Origin: Pyrocephalus nanus | Taxonomy: Eukaryota; Chordata; Aves; Passeriformes; Tyrannidae | DNA length: 64,000 nucleotides | Reading direction: 5' to 3' | Assembly (NCBI GenBank): GCA_038380795.1 | Contig: CM076259.1 | Span: forward strand, 63,321,938 to 63,385,937 | Shown: piece after piece, positions 49,556 to 62,930 of the stretch | Numbering within the stretch: position 1 is the stretch's first letter | Layout: every line of letters begins with the position of its first letter | Program-made: the position numbers and the translations under genes | The notes under the pieces: generated by a model | Told to the model about the DNA's origin: nothing | Databases searched by the model: none | Seen by the model: the letters and a program-made list of their open reading frames with translations, nothing else

Positions 49556-50000
49556 TCAGTTTGGCTGGGTGTATCAAATGAGCTCTTATCCAGCCAATTC
49601 CTATTGATATGCACCCATTTCTCAAATATTACCAGAATTAAATGGTGTTTCTTTTGAGGGAAATCCAGCAAAGAAGCTAAGTGTGGATTGACCACATGGA
49701 TATGCCAGAAGGGTTTCTGAGGGTATTGCATTGAACAGCCTCTGTCTTTCTTCTCCTAACTCCAGTATGAATCACAAGCTGGTGCACTCTCTAGATGAGG
49801 TTTCAGTCAGTTTGGGACAGATACTGGACATTTTCAAGTCTAGCTCTAAACCTGAAATTATTTTAAGGAGGGGAGAATGGACGTCTTAATAAGACAGACT
49901 GGACAACTTTAGCAGTTATTCCACCTCCTACCCCATCCCACAAGTCTTTCAATCACCACTTACATGTACAAGAGTACAAACACATATTGTAAGTCAGTGT
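49556..50000. other. Unique non-coding DNA between a CR1 tail and the SINE
   Basis: No gene, RNA or repeat recognised. Confidence 0.5.
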
Positions 50001-50141
50001 AGTCACAGAGTCACAGAATATTCTGAATTGGAAGGGACCCACAAGGATCATCAGGTTCTACTCTTAAGTGAGTGGCCTGTACAAGGATTGAACCTGTGAC
50101 CTTGGTGTTATTAACATCATGCTCTAACCAACTTAATGAGT
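50001..50141 (-). mobile_element. tRNA-Ile-derived SINE with CR1 tail (TguSINE1-like)
   Basis: Short retroposon read on the minus strand. The head, 50073-50141, follows tRNA-Ile(AAT): GGTTAGAGC D-arm words, a TTAATAA anticodon loop with AAT at 50110-50112, a box B of GGTTCAATCC at 50085-50094, and an acceptor end ...GTACAGGCCA. About 17 bp of linker follow, then the CR1 3' tail: GATCCTTGTGGGTCCCTTCC (50032-50051) and the terminal ATTCTGTGACTCTGTGACT. The tail equals that of the CR1 copies at 14697 and 62931. RNA polymerase III would transcribe such an element from boxes A and B. Box A and the 5' acceptor strand are decayed or truncated, so it is old or 5'-damaged. SINEs of this build are known from songbirds, which gives the best clue to the host. 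No clear target-site duplication is visible. Confidence 0.85.
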
Positions 50142-53100
50142 GAAGAATTGTGGTGTCCTTTAGTAGAGAACTGTTAGAATAGGAGAATCTTTATGTAAAT
50201 GCATCCTTCCCAAATGCATCAAAAACCTTTCATGGGTAGAAGGAAGTGTTTCACCTCAGAATTGATTTTAAAGCAATTTACTATAATTTTTATTCTGTCA
50301 ATAAACCTCTTCAGTGTCTTGTTCCATGCACTTGTTTTCTTTCCCAAAAGAATGGTCTTAATTATTATTTGTTGTTATTGTTATTAGTGTTATCTTGAAG
50401 AGAGGAGTGTAAATATGCATCAGTTCTTCAAAAGATGGTTTTGCGGTGTCAGCTGAGTACCAGCCAGGCTCTAAGAAACAACATAGATACGTCTAGGATC
50501 ACCTTTCACGGCTTAGGTTTGTAGCAACGAATCCAGGAGAGCTTGCAAACCTCTACTTCCACATATGCTCTCTGACCATGTTCTCCCATCCTCTCAGAGA
50601 AGGGCTCAGGTAAGCACATTAATACTTTTCCCCTCCATCAATCCTGGTGCCACAGGTACTCTGCAATAGCACCAAGCACAGGTTAGATAAAGCCATTGAA
50701 GGCCTGGGGGTTCCACTTGCCATTACACACAACCAGATTTCATATTTACTTCTCATACCTCAGCAACCTTGAAAACCTGATGCACATGAATAAAACCAGC
50801 AGTGGGATTTAGGGCTGAATATATTGGATATTGTAAACAGCTTTTTAACTCTGGATCTTACCACTGAAAACTGACCTACCAGCACCATCATATTCATCTT
50901 GCTTAGCTTAGATGCTCCCAAATTTATCTGACACAGATAATATTAGGACGTGTTTGTGTGCATGTGTGACTAAAGGAAAAGAAAACTCAGCTGAAAATGA
51001 ATTATTGCCATTTCCTACCAAGAAAAAGCCTACAAAGCCTGCTTAGTCTTTGATTAGCCTTTTTTCAGAGAACTTTCTGACTCAAGGATTTTTTGATGTT
51101 CAGAACCAATCTAAGTGTGGAAAGGGTTTGTAAACACACTGGTGAAGTGACAGGGTAAAAATTTCATAGAAATGCCAGGAGAATTTAGAGGAGAAATTTA
51201 CAGTTATAAATTTAGGGTGACACAAGAACAATACAGAATTATGAAGCACACTAATTGCCCTATTAATGCAGTATCTTACACTGACCTGTTTTGAATGAGT
51301 TTTGCAGTTAAATGTAGTCTTTTCTATGTAATCTGCTGACGTATAGTGAAAAAAAAAATAATCCCAGTCTTGCAACCAGTCTGTGATACTGTTTTTGTAG
51401 ATGAGTAATGCTTTGCTGTTTGCTTGCCTTGAATATGGCTACCACTCTGTATCAGAGTGATATTGTCTGGTTATACAGAATAACATCATCAAGTTTTATT
51501 TTACTAATTCAGTGACAGTTCTTTGCTGAGGATTTTTTACTTTGGATGTCCGTGTTTCTCAGAGGACCAGAAAACCACACATTTTCCCTGGAAACATAAA
51601 GGTAGCAGAGACAGCCAATATCCCTCTGAAGCGAGTTTCTGCTGTCTAGGGGGCTATGCTTTAAGATTTGTGGCTAATGCTGCAAGAGGATTTAGATGCT
51701 GTATGCAAAAATATGGATCTCAAATTCTCAGATGTGCTGCCACTGGTGGCACCTGCTATCCCCAACAACCTTTGTGTTCAAGTAAATTTTCCCAGATGCA
51801 TCAGGATCTGCTTTTGCACACAGGAGCATGTCAACTTTTCAAGAACATCTTGTTCAGAAAAAGGAGAAATAGGTCTTGGGGAAGTGACACAAGGGAAGAG
51901 ACACGAAGAGAAGCTGCAGACGATGGGGCAGAGCCATTCTTGTATGAATCTGGGACTGAGTAGAGTAAAAGGAGCTGCCTCCTGAAATGAAGGCTAATGA
52001 TGTGGTCAAAGGGAAAAGACCAGTAATAAAGAAGGGGGGCACTGAAGCAGTCTTTAACACAGACTGTAACACAGTTTGAGTCTTATATCTGATTTCAGTC
52101 ATTATTTATTCAAATGGGACCAACCTATCTCCAGCACAGCTCTGCCTGCATACACTCAGTAAGGGACCTGTCTTGACTACAGTGGTATCACCTCAGGATC
52201 TGCCTGGCTCATCTTTTCTAGTCCTGTGTTGGCTGACTTTCAGACCAGCTTGCTAGTGAGAGTAGCACTATTTGTTTATTTACTGATTTGGCGTTGTGGT
52301 TTTACTGAGGTGGTGTGGGCTCAGCACAACAGTAGTGATGGCAGGTTTATGTGTGCTTGCTCTCCCATCCTAGTCAGCCTTGCAGGTGAATCCAGTCAGG
52401 GCCTGGGGAGCATGGGCTTGGTTTCCTCCACTGTCTGAGGAATCAAGTTATTTAGTTATGCTCAAATTGCTGAGCTAATGGACAGGAGGATGATATGGGT
52501 GTGAACCCCACCTTCTCTGTTAGATGTTGTTTGGGAGAGATTTTAAAGAGTTTAAATTACCAACTCAAGGAAAAAAAAAATAATTTGAGCTGTGGTTTCT
52601 AAGTGGAAGGAAACATATCCAGACAAGAATAAAGTACTCAAGTCCTTATCAGAAACAGGATTTAAGACCCAGTTTTCCATATTCTATTGGTGAGATAAGG
52701 TATCTCTCCATGCAACTTGCTGGCAATTGTCCTTTTACCCCCATTAGCAGGCACCCTCAGCATCAAACACATGATGCAGGACTGATCTGCAGAAACAACA
52801 ATTGTCTTAAGGCAAGCCTTTCCATTATTTTCTGTAGTAATGAACAGACTACTGAGACTAGTCTCTGGTTCCTGGTATGCATCCTTTTGTTTCCAAAATA
52901 CACAATAAAGATGAAGTAAAGCACCTCCTAAATGCCTACTCTGGCTGCGATAGAAGTGGCGTTTACTATGGAGTAAAAGTGTCAGTATTCACTTGAGTGA
53001 TTCACTTACAGGTCTACAGGTAACCATGATAAAATCAGAGGTAGAGCCAAAGAGACCTGAATCAAAGGAGGAAAAGCATGCAGCAAAACAAGGAAGATTG

Positions 53101-56100
53101 TTGCAGAGAAGGAGTGCTTAGGTTAACTTCTCAGCTTGTTACCTGCACATATTTATTACCCATGCTGGTGAGGAATCACAGGGGTTTATGGATACATAGG
53201 ACCTCTGGATATGAAGCACAGTAGCTGCTGGGTGCACTGCAGGGATTTCACATCTGGCCAGGCTCAACACAAGACAAAGAATACAGGAGAAGATGTAGGG
53301 TTAGGTATCACAGAGTTTCAGACTGCAATGTCAAAGCAAATGGAGTGAGATGCTACAGTTACAAGCAAAGGGAAGCCACTTTTACAAGTCAGTGAGAGGT
53401 AGACATTTTTGAATGCCAGAATGTCTACATGGTCAGAGTCCTTATGGATTGCCCAGCAATACCAGGCGCCTCAAAAGTGCCTTACTACCTATGTGGTTCT
53501 TGCTGCAATTAATCCTTGGAGTAAATTCCCTCAGATGAATGGAATTGCAGTGGGGCTGCCCTGCCTGGGTGACTGCCCAGTGGCGCTCCACCCATCCCTG
53601 CATGCTTAGCCTGTTACTCATGCTGTGCCTTGGGACTCTGGAGGCTTGCAGCCTCCTAGCTCTGCTGCTGCTTTTCTTTTTTCCACATCTTTTCCTGATC
53701 TCCAGTCCTAGTGCAGGTCTCTTCTTATCCTGCTCACTCATTTGCCTTCTGCCTCTGCTGCCTTGTTTGCTTGGCCTGCATGTTAGTTCTGTGAGCATGG
53801 GCAGGAGTAGCTTCATGCACAGCCTGCTTCTGCTCTGTGCATAATTGCATTCTCCCTATTTGCTTGCTTTCCTGCAAAATAACAAAATTTCTATGCTCAG
53901 ACCTAAAGATTAATGATCATCCTTCTGCCTCTGGCTTTGCATGTTCTGATCCTGTGAAATCATCATACCAAGTGCCGTGCATCTTGCAGGAAACCTGCAT
54001 ACCCTTCAAGTTCCAAATCATCCTTTTCCTACAGATCTGTATTTATTAATTAGGAATAATCCCTTGTAATTACGAGGAAATACATACAATGTCTTTCATC
54101 TCTGCATGTCTGCAGAGATTATTTCACTAAGTATATAACCTTTGGCACCAGAGACCTGCTTTTGGGAGAATTAGATATCAGAACATATTTGTTTGAGCTT
54201 TTAGCCCCCAGGATGTTCACCAAGATAAAAGTCACTTTTCAAGGTCATCTCAGACCTCATGACCTTTAGGCCCACTCCAGAATTTGAAGACTTCCTGGTT
54301 AAATAAGGTTTATCATTGTTTGAAAGAATTTGGCCTCTGGCAAGTAAAGGTGAAAAGTCATCTATATTTGAATGTTTTCTGTATACAAGCTTGGCTGCTG
54401 CCCATGATTTTAAAGTCGTCCACTGTACTTAGAGCCTGAAGAAAGCTGTGAAAGGCACAGGAACTCTCTAGCACATTAGAAAGTCATCAAATGTGGCATT
54501 AATGAAAAACCAAAGGGGCAGATCCAGTCCCTCTTTATGCAAGGGTCAGTTGGGAATTGCTCTGTTGAAGGCTATGAAGTTACTCTGGATCTAGGTCTGG
54601 AAATGAAGGTCAGAGAAGCTGGAGAGGGGAGCAGGCTGTGCCACATTTACATCTCTGCTGACACAGCTGTACAGCAGCATATGTGAAGCTGATATTGGAG
54701 GCAAGTACTGCTTATTTATCCTGTCACCTCCTGTTGTCAGTGGTGTGCTCCGTGGCCGACCTCTGTTCACATGTAAACCCAGTGAAGACTGAAGCTGTGA
54801 GAGGTCAGACGCTGCTGTCAGTAAGACTAGTACATCACCTTGGGGTGAGTGAGGCAGATTTTGATCACAGTTGTGCAATTTTCCCACTGAAATCACACTA
54901 TTACCTGCAGAGGTGTGAGAGCCCAGAGTCACAGCGGTGTGACTGAAGTCAGCACCTGACACATGAGAGTTTCTCTGACTCATCCAAGGCAACGCTGATC
55001 CTCCAGGTTCACATTAGTGCACTTTCAAATCAAAATTCATTGAAATAGGCTTAAATAGACACAATCCTACACATGGAGTGACTCCATCTGTTTAAGGAAA
55101 GAACTAGTCAGCTCTGTGGATGAATTTTTTCCTTCATTTCCTTGTGAGTTTGCAGTGTCTGTGTCCTCTGGGATACCTCCTATTAGCACAACTACCAGAA
55201 GTCGGAAGATATTCGGATGTTTCCAAATCTGTCTGGATTCTCTCTGTGGTAATAACATACAGGTGAGACCAGCATGAGGTAGAGCTCTGCCTAGTCTCCT
55301 TGTGTCCATAAAGAAGGAGTGGCACAGGTTGCTCTACAATGTAAGTCCTGACAGGCTCTGCAACTCAAGCCACTTCCCAGAAGTGGATTGACATGAGGCC
55401 AATAGCCCTGTACTCCTGCTCCTTCGTGCCAGCCCTTTCTGTTGACATTATGTTGAATGTGCTTCCAGGAGGCACTGGAGACATGGGAACTTTGGAATAG
55501 GATACTGCCACAGCTCCTGCTCCCCCTCAGCCCTTGATGGAGCTCTTCTCTTTGAGATGTGGCTGGCAGTGTTCAGAGGCCTTTGCCGTGTGCAAAGCAG
55601 TACCAGGGAGATGGCGATGCGCTGTGCTGAGCCACATTTCAGTTATGGGGCCAATCAGCAGTGGGTCGGTTTGCGTGGGGAGAACATGCACTGGAAATAC
55701 ATAATTGCTGGATTTGGATTGTATTTCAAAGAAGAAAAAGGATTTCACCAAGGGATCACTCTATGTATTGCAAAGCAAGGCTTTTTTTTTTTTCTTTTTT
55801 CTTTTTGAGGGAGCCCTTTGTTAAAATCTTGGCAGCACATCTTTGTCGGGAAGACAGAACTGCTCTGTGCTGAAGCTGGGGTTGGCACTTCTTCCCAGCA
55901 TTCGGGGCATGCAGAGGCGGTGGGGAAGGCTGCCATCTCATGGTGAGCCTCGCACGGATCCAGCACTCTCAGCTCACCTTCCCTGTAGCCCGTTTCCAGG
56001 CCAGGTTGCTCCTGAGGAGCACTGAATCATTTTTACAACTCCAGAAGTAGCCTATGCCTTTTGCCATGGGTTTTGTGCTATAACTGTGACACCAGTTCTG

Positions 56101-59100
56101 CCAAAGGCTAGAGTTTTCTGGTTTCTTGCCTTGCCAACATTTTGTGTGCGAGCAAGATAGTAGTTAACGGAAAACCATGGGGGCAAGGTAATCACCCATC
56201 TGAGAAGAGGATGATTGTCACAGATGGTTTTAGTGGCAACTTTAGGCTGATATGCTATTGCCTGTGACAGCAGCTTTTCTGAATCACAGTCCTGAATGGA
56301 AACTCCCCTGGAACCACTTGTGGGTTGCAACTCATAATTTTGGGATTCTTTGGTATTCATCACTAACCTTCTGCTGCAGCTCACACATCCTACGCTCTCA
56401 CGCTAGCTGTCTGCCCTCCGCCTACTGAAAACGTACCGGCATTCGCCCAGCATGGACTGGATGCTTCCTCTCCAGTCCATGGGATGTGGCAGGTCTGTGG
56501 AAGGCTTCATGTTGTTACCAGAAGTCTCCAGAAAACTCTGAACATGAATCTGTGACTGAAAGGTTTGGCTTTAGCCAGCGAAACCTTCTATACAGAAGGA
56601 AAGAGTCCTTGCTGAACTGGGGGAGTCCAGAATAGCAGTGTGGGAGCAGGCAGGTGGCCAGCTTCCATGCTGACAGCAAAAGGGGATAGGACAGAAGGGG
56701 GATTTTTAGGGGTGATAAAGGTCACTTTATCAGGGAAATGGTTAGAAATTTTATCATTGTAAGTGCTTTGGATGCATCTGTGGTGAGGAAAGGGAGAAAC
56801 TGCATTTTAAAAAGCTGTCCAAGTGAATGGGCCCTACCCACCACCCTGGCTCCTGTAACTGCACTCCTGAGTCCCACACCTGGAGATCTCAGTAACACTG
56901 TATATTTGAAGGAAGAGGATAAAATCTTTCAACTATAAGTTCTGGCTGGAGAAAACATCTATACTCAATCTTAATTTTCCTCAAAATGTGGATTATTTTA
57001 TTTTTAAAAGCTCCTTTTTGCAGTGGTGGAAGCCAGGGATAGTACTGTGCATAAGCATAGGATGTGAATCAGACCACTGTCAGCTGAAGGGGTCCAAGCT
57101 GCTGTACCTTACATGTTTCACTTGTTAGGTTTTTGGATAGTTTAGAAACAAGAGAGAGGAGAAGCTAACTTTTGCTTCCTGAAATATAGTAATATTTTAT
57201 AAAGAATATGTGCTCCATCCAAAACTTTCACAACCTCGATTTCAGTCAGCAAATGGAATGAAGGTGTCAAAAGTTGCTCTGGTAGTGAAAGGAAAAGTGT
57301 TACACTTTACACCAGGATTTTTCTATTTTCTTTCATATTTCTGCACAGATATAGAAGGCCAAGCCTCTCCCAGTGTCTTTTCATGTTGTATCTTAATCAT
57401 ATGTTTCTGTACTGCTTCCCCAAACCCTTCCCCTCCGCTCCAATTTTACTGCTTCTCAGCTTGGTGTGTTTGCTTATAATAACCCAAATCACTTCCTTTC
57501 CTTCCGAAAAGGAAAAAAAGAAAACAACACCCATCCATTTTTAGATAGTAGCCACAGGCTCAATTGAATCTGCTCACTGGAAAAGCAGCTGGGAAGGACA
57601 CAGCAGCAAACAGCTGGGAGTGGGCAGGTGTAGGAAGCTCTTAGCCAGGTTTGTCGTGGAAAGTCATAATGTGCAATTACAGGTCAAAAAACGGGGTAGC
57701 ACACACTGCCAGGAGAGTCATGCAGTTAGGCTGTCACTGTGTGGACTGCTGTGGGAGCTAGCAGGGCTTGGTTAGCTTTTTGAATATTTGAGGCATCAAA
57801 TGAACACAAGAGCTGGAGCTAGGACAGGGGAATAGGAGAGCTGAACTGGGTGGCGGTGAGATGAGAAGGAGGGAGAGGAGAAGGACTGTGAAGCTGACAG
57901 CCAGGGAGCTGCTGGCCTGGCTTGCCCATCTCACCAACCCTCACTTCTGTGCATCCCATGAAGTGCCTGGGTTAAGGGAGCTAAACCTGGATTGTTAATG
58001 CTGCTTCTTACAACCTCTGTTTTAAATTAGCCTGCACATGTAGTAAGGTGCATGTATACATCTGGTTCTTCTGATGATTCTGGAATGGGAATGGGAAGTC
58101 AGCATCTATCAAATGCTGGGACAGCTGGAAAAATTTGGACAGTTTGGCTTCAGCTGGCACTGAACAGCAAACCCAAAGAGAAGCATACTCAAGCAAGTAG
58201 GGGAGAGGAATGACATATTTACACTCTGACCTCACATAAGAGCAACTGCAAAGCCAAGGGCATGGAAGTTACACTGCAAATGGAGAACCAGCTCTTATGG
58301 GCCTGAGCTAGCAGGGCATTTTCAACAGTGTCTCCTGTAGGAAGCAGATCGGAGCTGAATTATGCTGAGAAACAGTCCAAGTTCCCAGATCACTGAAAGA
58401 GTCTTCTGGCCACCCAGGTGTGAGCTTTCCCAAGAAAAGGGTGCCATGCAAAGGCAACAATTTCAGACTAGCCTCAAAAGGCATTACCTTAGCATTAGCA
58501 GCAGCTGGGTTATGAAAAGTTGGGGGTTTTTTTTCTCACTGTAGAACACGAGATTTATTTGCTGAATTCTTGGGTACCAATTGCACAAAGGCATGCCTGA
58601 CCAGGCCTTTTGCACTCCAGTGTTTGGGACACTATGGAGTTTCAGGGGTCCTCTTGGGTCTTCCAGCTCTGAAGCTGTTTTGCAGCTGCCAGAGGGCTGC
58701 CAGCTTGTAGGTCTTCTAATGAGTGGTGTAGCGTCTGGCAAGTAACTTGTCTTCAAGTGAGTGTGACTAATCATGAATCTTTTCAATAATGCTGACAATC
58801 CAGTCTCTCTTCTCTCACTCTGCCCAAGCTTGCTGAAATAGGAGTAAATTTGCCTTATTCTGGCAAAGGCAGGAAATGATGAAGAGCCCCTAAAAGGCTT
58901 CCAGTGCTTCATGCCTAGGTTTTGCAGAGAGTGTAATTATCAGAGTTGTTGTGTGTGTGTTTTGAGAGCAGCTAAATAGCTCCAAAGGTCTGAAAGATTG
59001 CACTCTGCCACCATACCCCAGATCATTTGCCTGTACGTCTAATTTCTGTACTTGACTGGTACAGTGTGCTCCTGCAAAGGCAATAAGCCAAAGCCTAATA

Positions 59101-59731
59101 GAGTTCACAAATCTGTTAATGGTTTAAGTTTATTTTATTTGGTATATCCTTACTCTCTGCATGAGCATTAGAGCCAGAATGCAGCATTTTAGTGACTGCT
59201 CTGGGCTAAACTTGACCCAGCTTATTTGGTTGGAGAGTAAGATCTTTGTCTTGTTCTTCAAAGAGTTCCCTTGGACATCTCATATCATATGCAGAAGTAT
59301 ATTGCATTATTTCTGAGAAGAATGGTGCATCCTCCAAATGATACCCACTGGAAAGTAAGTGTATAAGAAAGAGAAAGCAGAAGGCTTGGGAAATTAAACT
59401 CCAAGAGAGGAAGAATGGGAAAGCATCAGTAAGATACAGGTGAGAATCTGCTACTGGGAAAGGAAATGTTGTGAGCGCATAGTTCGCAAAATTGTATTTA
59501 ATATTATTTAATGGGACTTGGAGACTAAATGGTGTTGCAGGTCTGAGTCATGCTGTTTGGCGTAGCTGGGTGGATGATATGTCTGAGTGCTGGAGATCTC
59601 ATCCAGCTCTTTTTAATTCTGTCTGTGTCACAGCAAAACACATAATTCTCAGCAGAGGAAAAGTGACAGTTCTTTCTGACATATCGTGACCACTGACCAT
59701 CACTATGGTTTTCCTTTCTGGTTTTCTTTTC

Positions 59732-59761
59732 TGTACCTTCAGTTGTGTAACTGAAGGTACA
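59732..59761. repeat. Perfect 13-bp hairpin
   Basis: TGTACCTTCAGTT (59732-59744) pairs exactly with AACTGAAGGTACA (59749-59761) around a 4-nt GTGT loop; the strongest local hairpin I found in the window. The stem stops abruptly at both outer ends, too short for a microRNA precursor. Confidence 0.85.
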
Positions 59762-61021
59762 CCTTTTGTGTACCTCTGATATTTCAATCTCCCCCACCTT
59801 TTCACCACGCTTGCAGAGGTCTGAAGTTTGATTATGGTCACTTCAAGACAGAAGAGATTTAGCAGCTTTAGACAGTAAATCTCTGCTCAGCAAACAAATA
59901 TGTAAGTCTTTCCCTAGATTCTGTTAATCAAGATACACTTGAAGCATTTTTGAGATCTTTATTGCTCAGTCTTGTAAGGAATCACCTATTCAACTACAAC
60001 AATTAAAAAATCCCAGTTTGCCTAATTTGTATTTTACTACATTCACCAACATTCTCTTTCACCGCATCAAGACCTCAAGTTTAATATAATTAATTTGCTT
60101 AATTGTATATCTGCTTATTTTTGCTCCAACACACAAAAGGTGTCCAGATTTCTGCATTAGTAAGTCTCTCTGCTGTGGCAGTTTGGCCATATGAAATGAA
60201 GTAATTTCTGCCTCTATTGGTATAACACAAATGCATCTGTCTGCCAAGGAGTCCTCCCCCATGATATGCCTGCATGCTTTTCTTCTCATGGAGCTTGGGA
60301 AGCCATGACCAATGAGTCTCAGATCCTATGAGGAGACTTCATATTTCATATACTATGCCATTGGAGTAGGACAGAGGAAGAGAGAGGACAGGAATGGGTA
60401 TGGCACTTAATCAATAAGTCCTGACATTGCAGAAACATCACCAGAAATGGATTTTATGTTGCACTTCCATTCATCTTTACCAAATTTCATTGCAGGGAAG
60501 ATCCCTCTCAACCCTAATAAATGTGAAGTAATTAGAGTCCAGTGCAGGATCTCAGCTAGATCTAAAACCTAGACCTCAGCAACTGTTTCTGCATGGTCAA
60601 ACCACCATGGAAAGGCATCGTGCTGATGGTAACTGAGCTTGTGCTTACTCTTCTGGCAAAACTACTCCAAAAGAAGTTCAAGTCCTAAAATTAGCCCTTC
60701 CCAACACCTGCCACTGCCCTCAGCATCAGTTTGTGCCTCTTGATACTATGCTCATTGAAATAGCTGTTTCTATTCTTGCATCTGAATTTCTTGCATGCTT
60801 TTTCTCACTTCTTTAAACTTTATATCTTCTCTTTCACTTCTCCTTTAGGGATGTGTTTTGCTGTCCATTGAGGATATAATAGAAGCAATATCTGTAGAAT
60901 GACTGGTCCTTTGAATGTAAGGCATTGAGAGCAGAGCCAGTGGGGACAATTTTTCCTCTCTTGAGTTCAATATGTTTACAGTGATGTGAGTGCCTGGAGA
61001 AAGAGAGTTGTTTGGTAGGGA

Positions 61022-61050
61022 ATTTTTTTTTTCTTTTTTTTTTTTTTTTC
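61022..61050. repeat. T-rich tract
   Basis: Two T runs separated by one C, followed by CCTCC. Simple sequence. Confidence 0.8.
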
Positions 61051-61421
61051 CTCCTGAGGCTTATTATGGAAAATATGGGGTGAGAAATGAACACCATTTC
61101 TCTCTCAAACTGGATTATGAAAGAATTTTTACATTGTGAGAGTGATTATGTATGGAGCGGGTTCTCAGGTGAGTGCAGGTATTCAGAAGACATATTTGGA
61201 TATATTAGCATGTCTAAGAAATCAAATGAAAAAAATTCATAGTGTTTCCTTTTCTGCTTTTATTGCCTCTCATAGAAGTGCCTCTTCCAAGGGCCAGAAG
61301 ACACACCAATGAATATTGGCCTAGTAGTGTAAAATACAGTTCCCAAGTGGCATGACACATATATCGTTAGCAATATAAAAACTACATCAAAGTTATAGAC
61401 AAATTAATGAAGTAGCCTAAC

Positions 61422-61435
61422 TTTTTTTTTTTTTT
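61422..61435. repeat. T14 homopolymer
   Basis: Fourteen T following GTAGCCTAAC. Simple sequence. Confidence 0.8.
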
Positions 61436-62241
61436 ATGTTCATATATGCAGCTCTGCACAGAACTGCTGCCTCTATGTGTGCAGCAACTACCTCCTGGAA
61501 CCCCACATGGGGTTACTTTGAAGTTTGCCCTAAAGTATGGTTGGAAGCATATTTATGCTACTTTTTTTTCCCTTCTTCTTCCTTCCAGTTAGGTTAGACT
61601 AAATTTTTGGTAGACTGATAGAATCTTATCTAGTTTGTGTTTGTTTTCAACACCACAGTTCGAAAAACACCAAGGAACAAGTTGGTCTGCAGAAAACAAT
61701 AAAAATTAGGGGAAAAAAAGAGCACTTAGACATGAAGAGAAAAAAATGTCTATACCCTTCCACTTCTGTAGCATTTAAAGTTAAAATACCTGATTCACTG
61801 GAAAGAGTAATACCTGATGAGCCCATAAATGTGTGAAAGCAGGAGACTGCAAGCACAAAGGGGTTCCAGTCACACAAATATGTTGATCAGTGTTCATTCT
61901 TGAGGTTTCAAATATCACAAGGAATCTTACAAAAATGACAGATTCATTTCCATGCCATGTGTAGTACACACTGCACCCTGTGTAAATTGCTGTGAGGAGG
62001 CAAAATACTATTCTTGGATCTGCAAGGCACCCCTGAGCTTTGATATCTGCTCTTTGATACGGTCAGCTGTGAGAGATCTTCAGGTGTAGGAAAGGTGAAA
62101 CATCAGTGCTGAGTGTGACATATACTGATCTTGGAGGAAAGTCTCGCCCTGAGAGCATTTAAGTGAGCATAATTTTAACAGTTTCTTTGTGTTCTGACAA
62201 ACAGCTACCAGTTCTAGACCACTGCAGATAGGCAAGATGCA

Positions 62242-62456
62242 GAGAATCATTGAATCATTAAGGTTGGAAAAGGTTTCTAAGATCATCAAGTCCAATCATC
62301 AACCCAGCATGACCAGGTCTACCACTAGGTCCAGCACTAAACCATGTCCCTAAACATCACACCTACATGTTCTCTGAACCCTTCCAGGGATGGTAATTCC
62401 TCCACTGAGCAGCCTGTTCCAATGCTTGACCACCAAGGCAAAAGGTTCCTAATCTA
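62242..62456 (-). mobile_element. CR1 LINE 3'-tail fragment, antisense
   Basis: Begins AGAATCATTGAATCATTAAG (degenerate octamer end in antisense), continues TTGGAAAAGGTTTCTAAG, ATCATCAAGTCCAATCATCA and CCAGCATGACCAGG, and reaches a CCTTCCAGGGATGGTAATTC region corresponding to the end of CR1 ORF2 (GVPxxLEGF-type codons in sense). A 5'-truncated copy of about 215 bp from a subfamily other than the CR1-X-like one. Confidence 0.85.
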
Positions 62457-62930
62457 GTCTGTTTTACAATGTCTGGGGCATGAATCACAACTGTACACTC
62501 CCAAGCAGCTTAGCTCTCAAGAACAATCCCAGGTCCCTGTGTGCATGGTCATCCAAAGCAAATGTGGCACCAGGGCATTTGTTCATTCTTAGTCTCTTTT
62601 CTGAAGAGTATCAACTAGTTGTGGCTCAAGTGAAGCCCTGTGCACTTCTGAAGTTACAGCAGTTTTTGCTCCCAAAAGGCAGATTGGATAAGATACCTCC
62701 ATGTCAGTTTCTTTTTGTCCCCTGTAGCCCCCCGACTGTGTCCTCAGAGGATTTACAGCTCAGACACTTCTACACGCCCTGAGGATACAAACTGGGGCAA
62801 ATAACTCAAACTTTCAGTTTCATGCTGAAATGCTCTGTCCTACAGCACAGTCCTAGTGTTATTTTGTGCTCTTTGAACCAAATCAACTCCCCTCAGGTTT
62901 CAACATAAAATAATTTTGGTGCCCTGGAGC
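62457..62930. other. Spacer between two CR1 copies
   Basis: No gene recognised. The first part (62490-62600) could be more of the preceding antisense CR1, but I cannot align it with confidence. The 100-codon frame at 62480-62779 has no known motif. Confidence 0.45.

Larger units (their letters stand above)
50142..62241. other. Unique non-coding DNA
   Basis: About 12 kb without a recognised gene or young transposon. Long frames (146 codons at 51523-51963 plus; 142 at 58484-58912 minus; 133 at 54591-54992 minus) carry no known motifs. The Leu-rich frame at 53539-53844 comes from a CT-rich stretch. Structures noted separately: a perfect 13-bp hairpin at 59732-59761 and T-runs at 61022-61050 and 61422-61435. 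Confidence 0.5.

Noticed and set aside
50073..50141. tRNA-Ile gene
   Set aside because: The acceptor stem's 5' strand and box A are decayed, and the 3' end continues into a CR1 tail, so it is the head of a SINE and not a functional tRNA gene.
51523..51963. 146-codon plus-strand frame, with a second overlapping frame
   Set aside because: No known motif. I considered a degraded retroviral segment but found no pol or gag landmark.
53539..53844. Leu-rich frame resembling a multi-pass membrane protein
   Set aside because: It comes from a CT-rich stretch, where CTN and TTN codons give leucine automatically. No family match.
59732..59761. microRNA precursor
   Set aside because: The stem is only 13 bp with a 4-nt loop and no extended flanking pairing, far short of a ~22-bp miRNA duplex.
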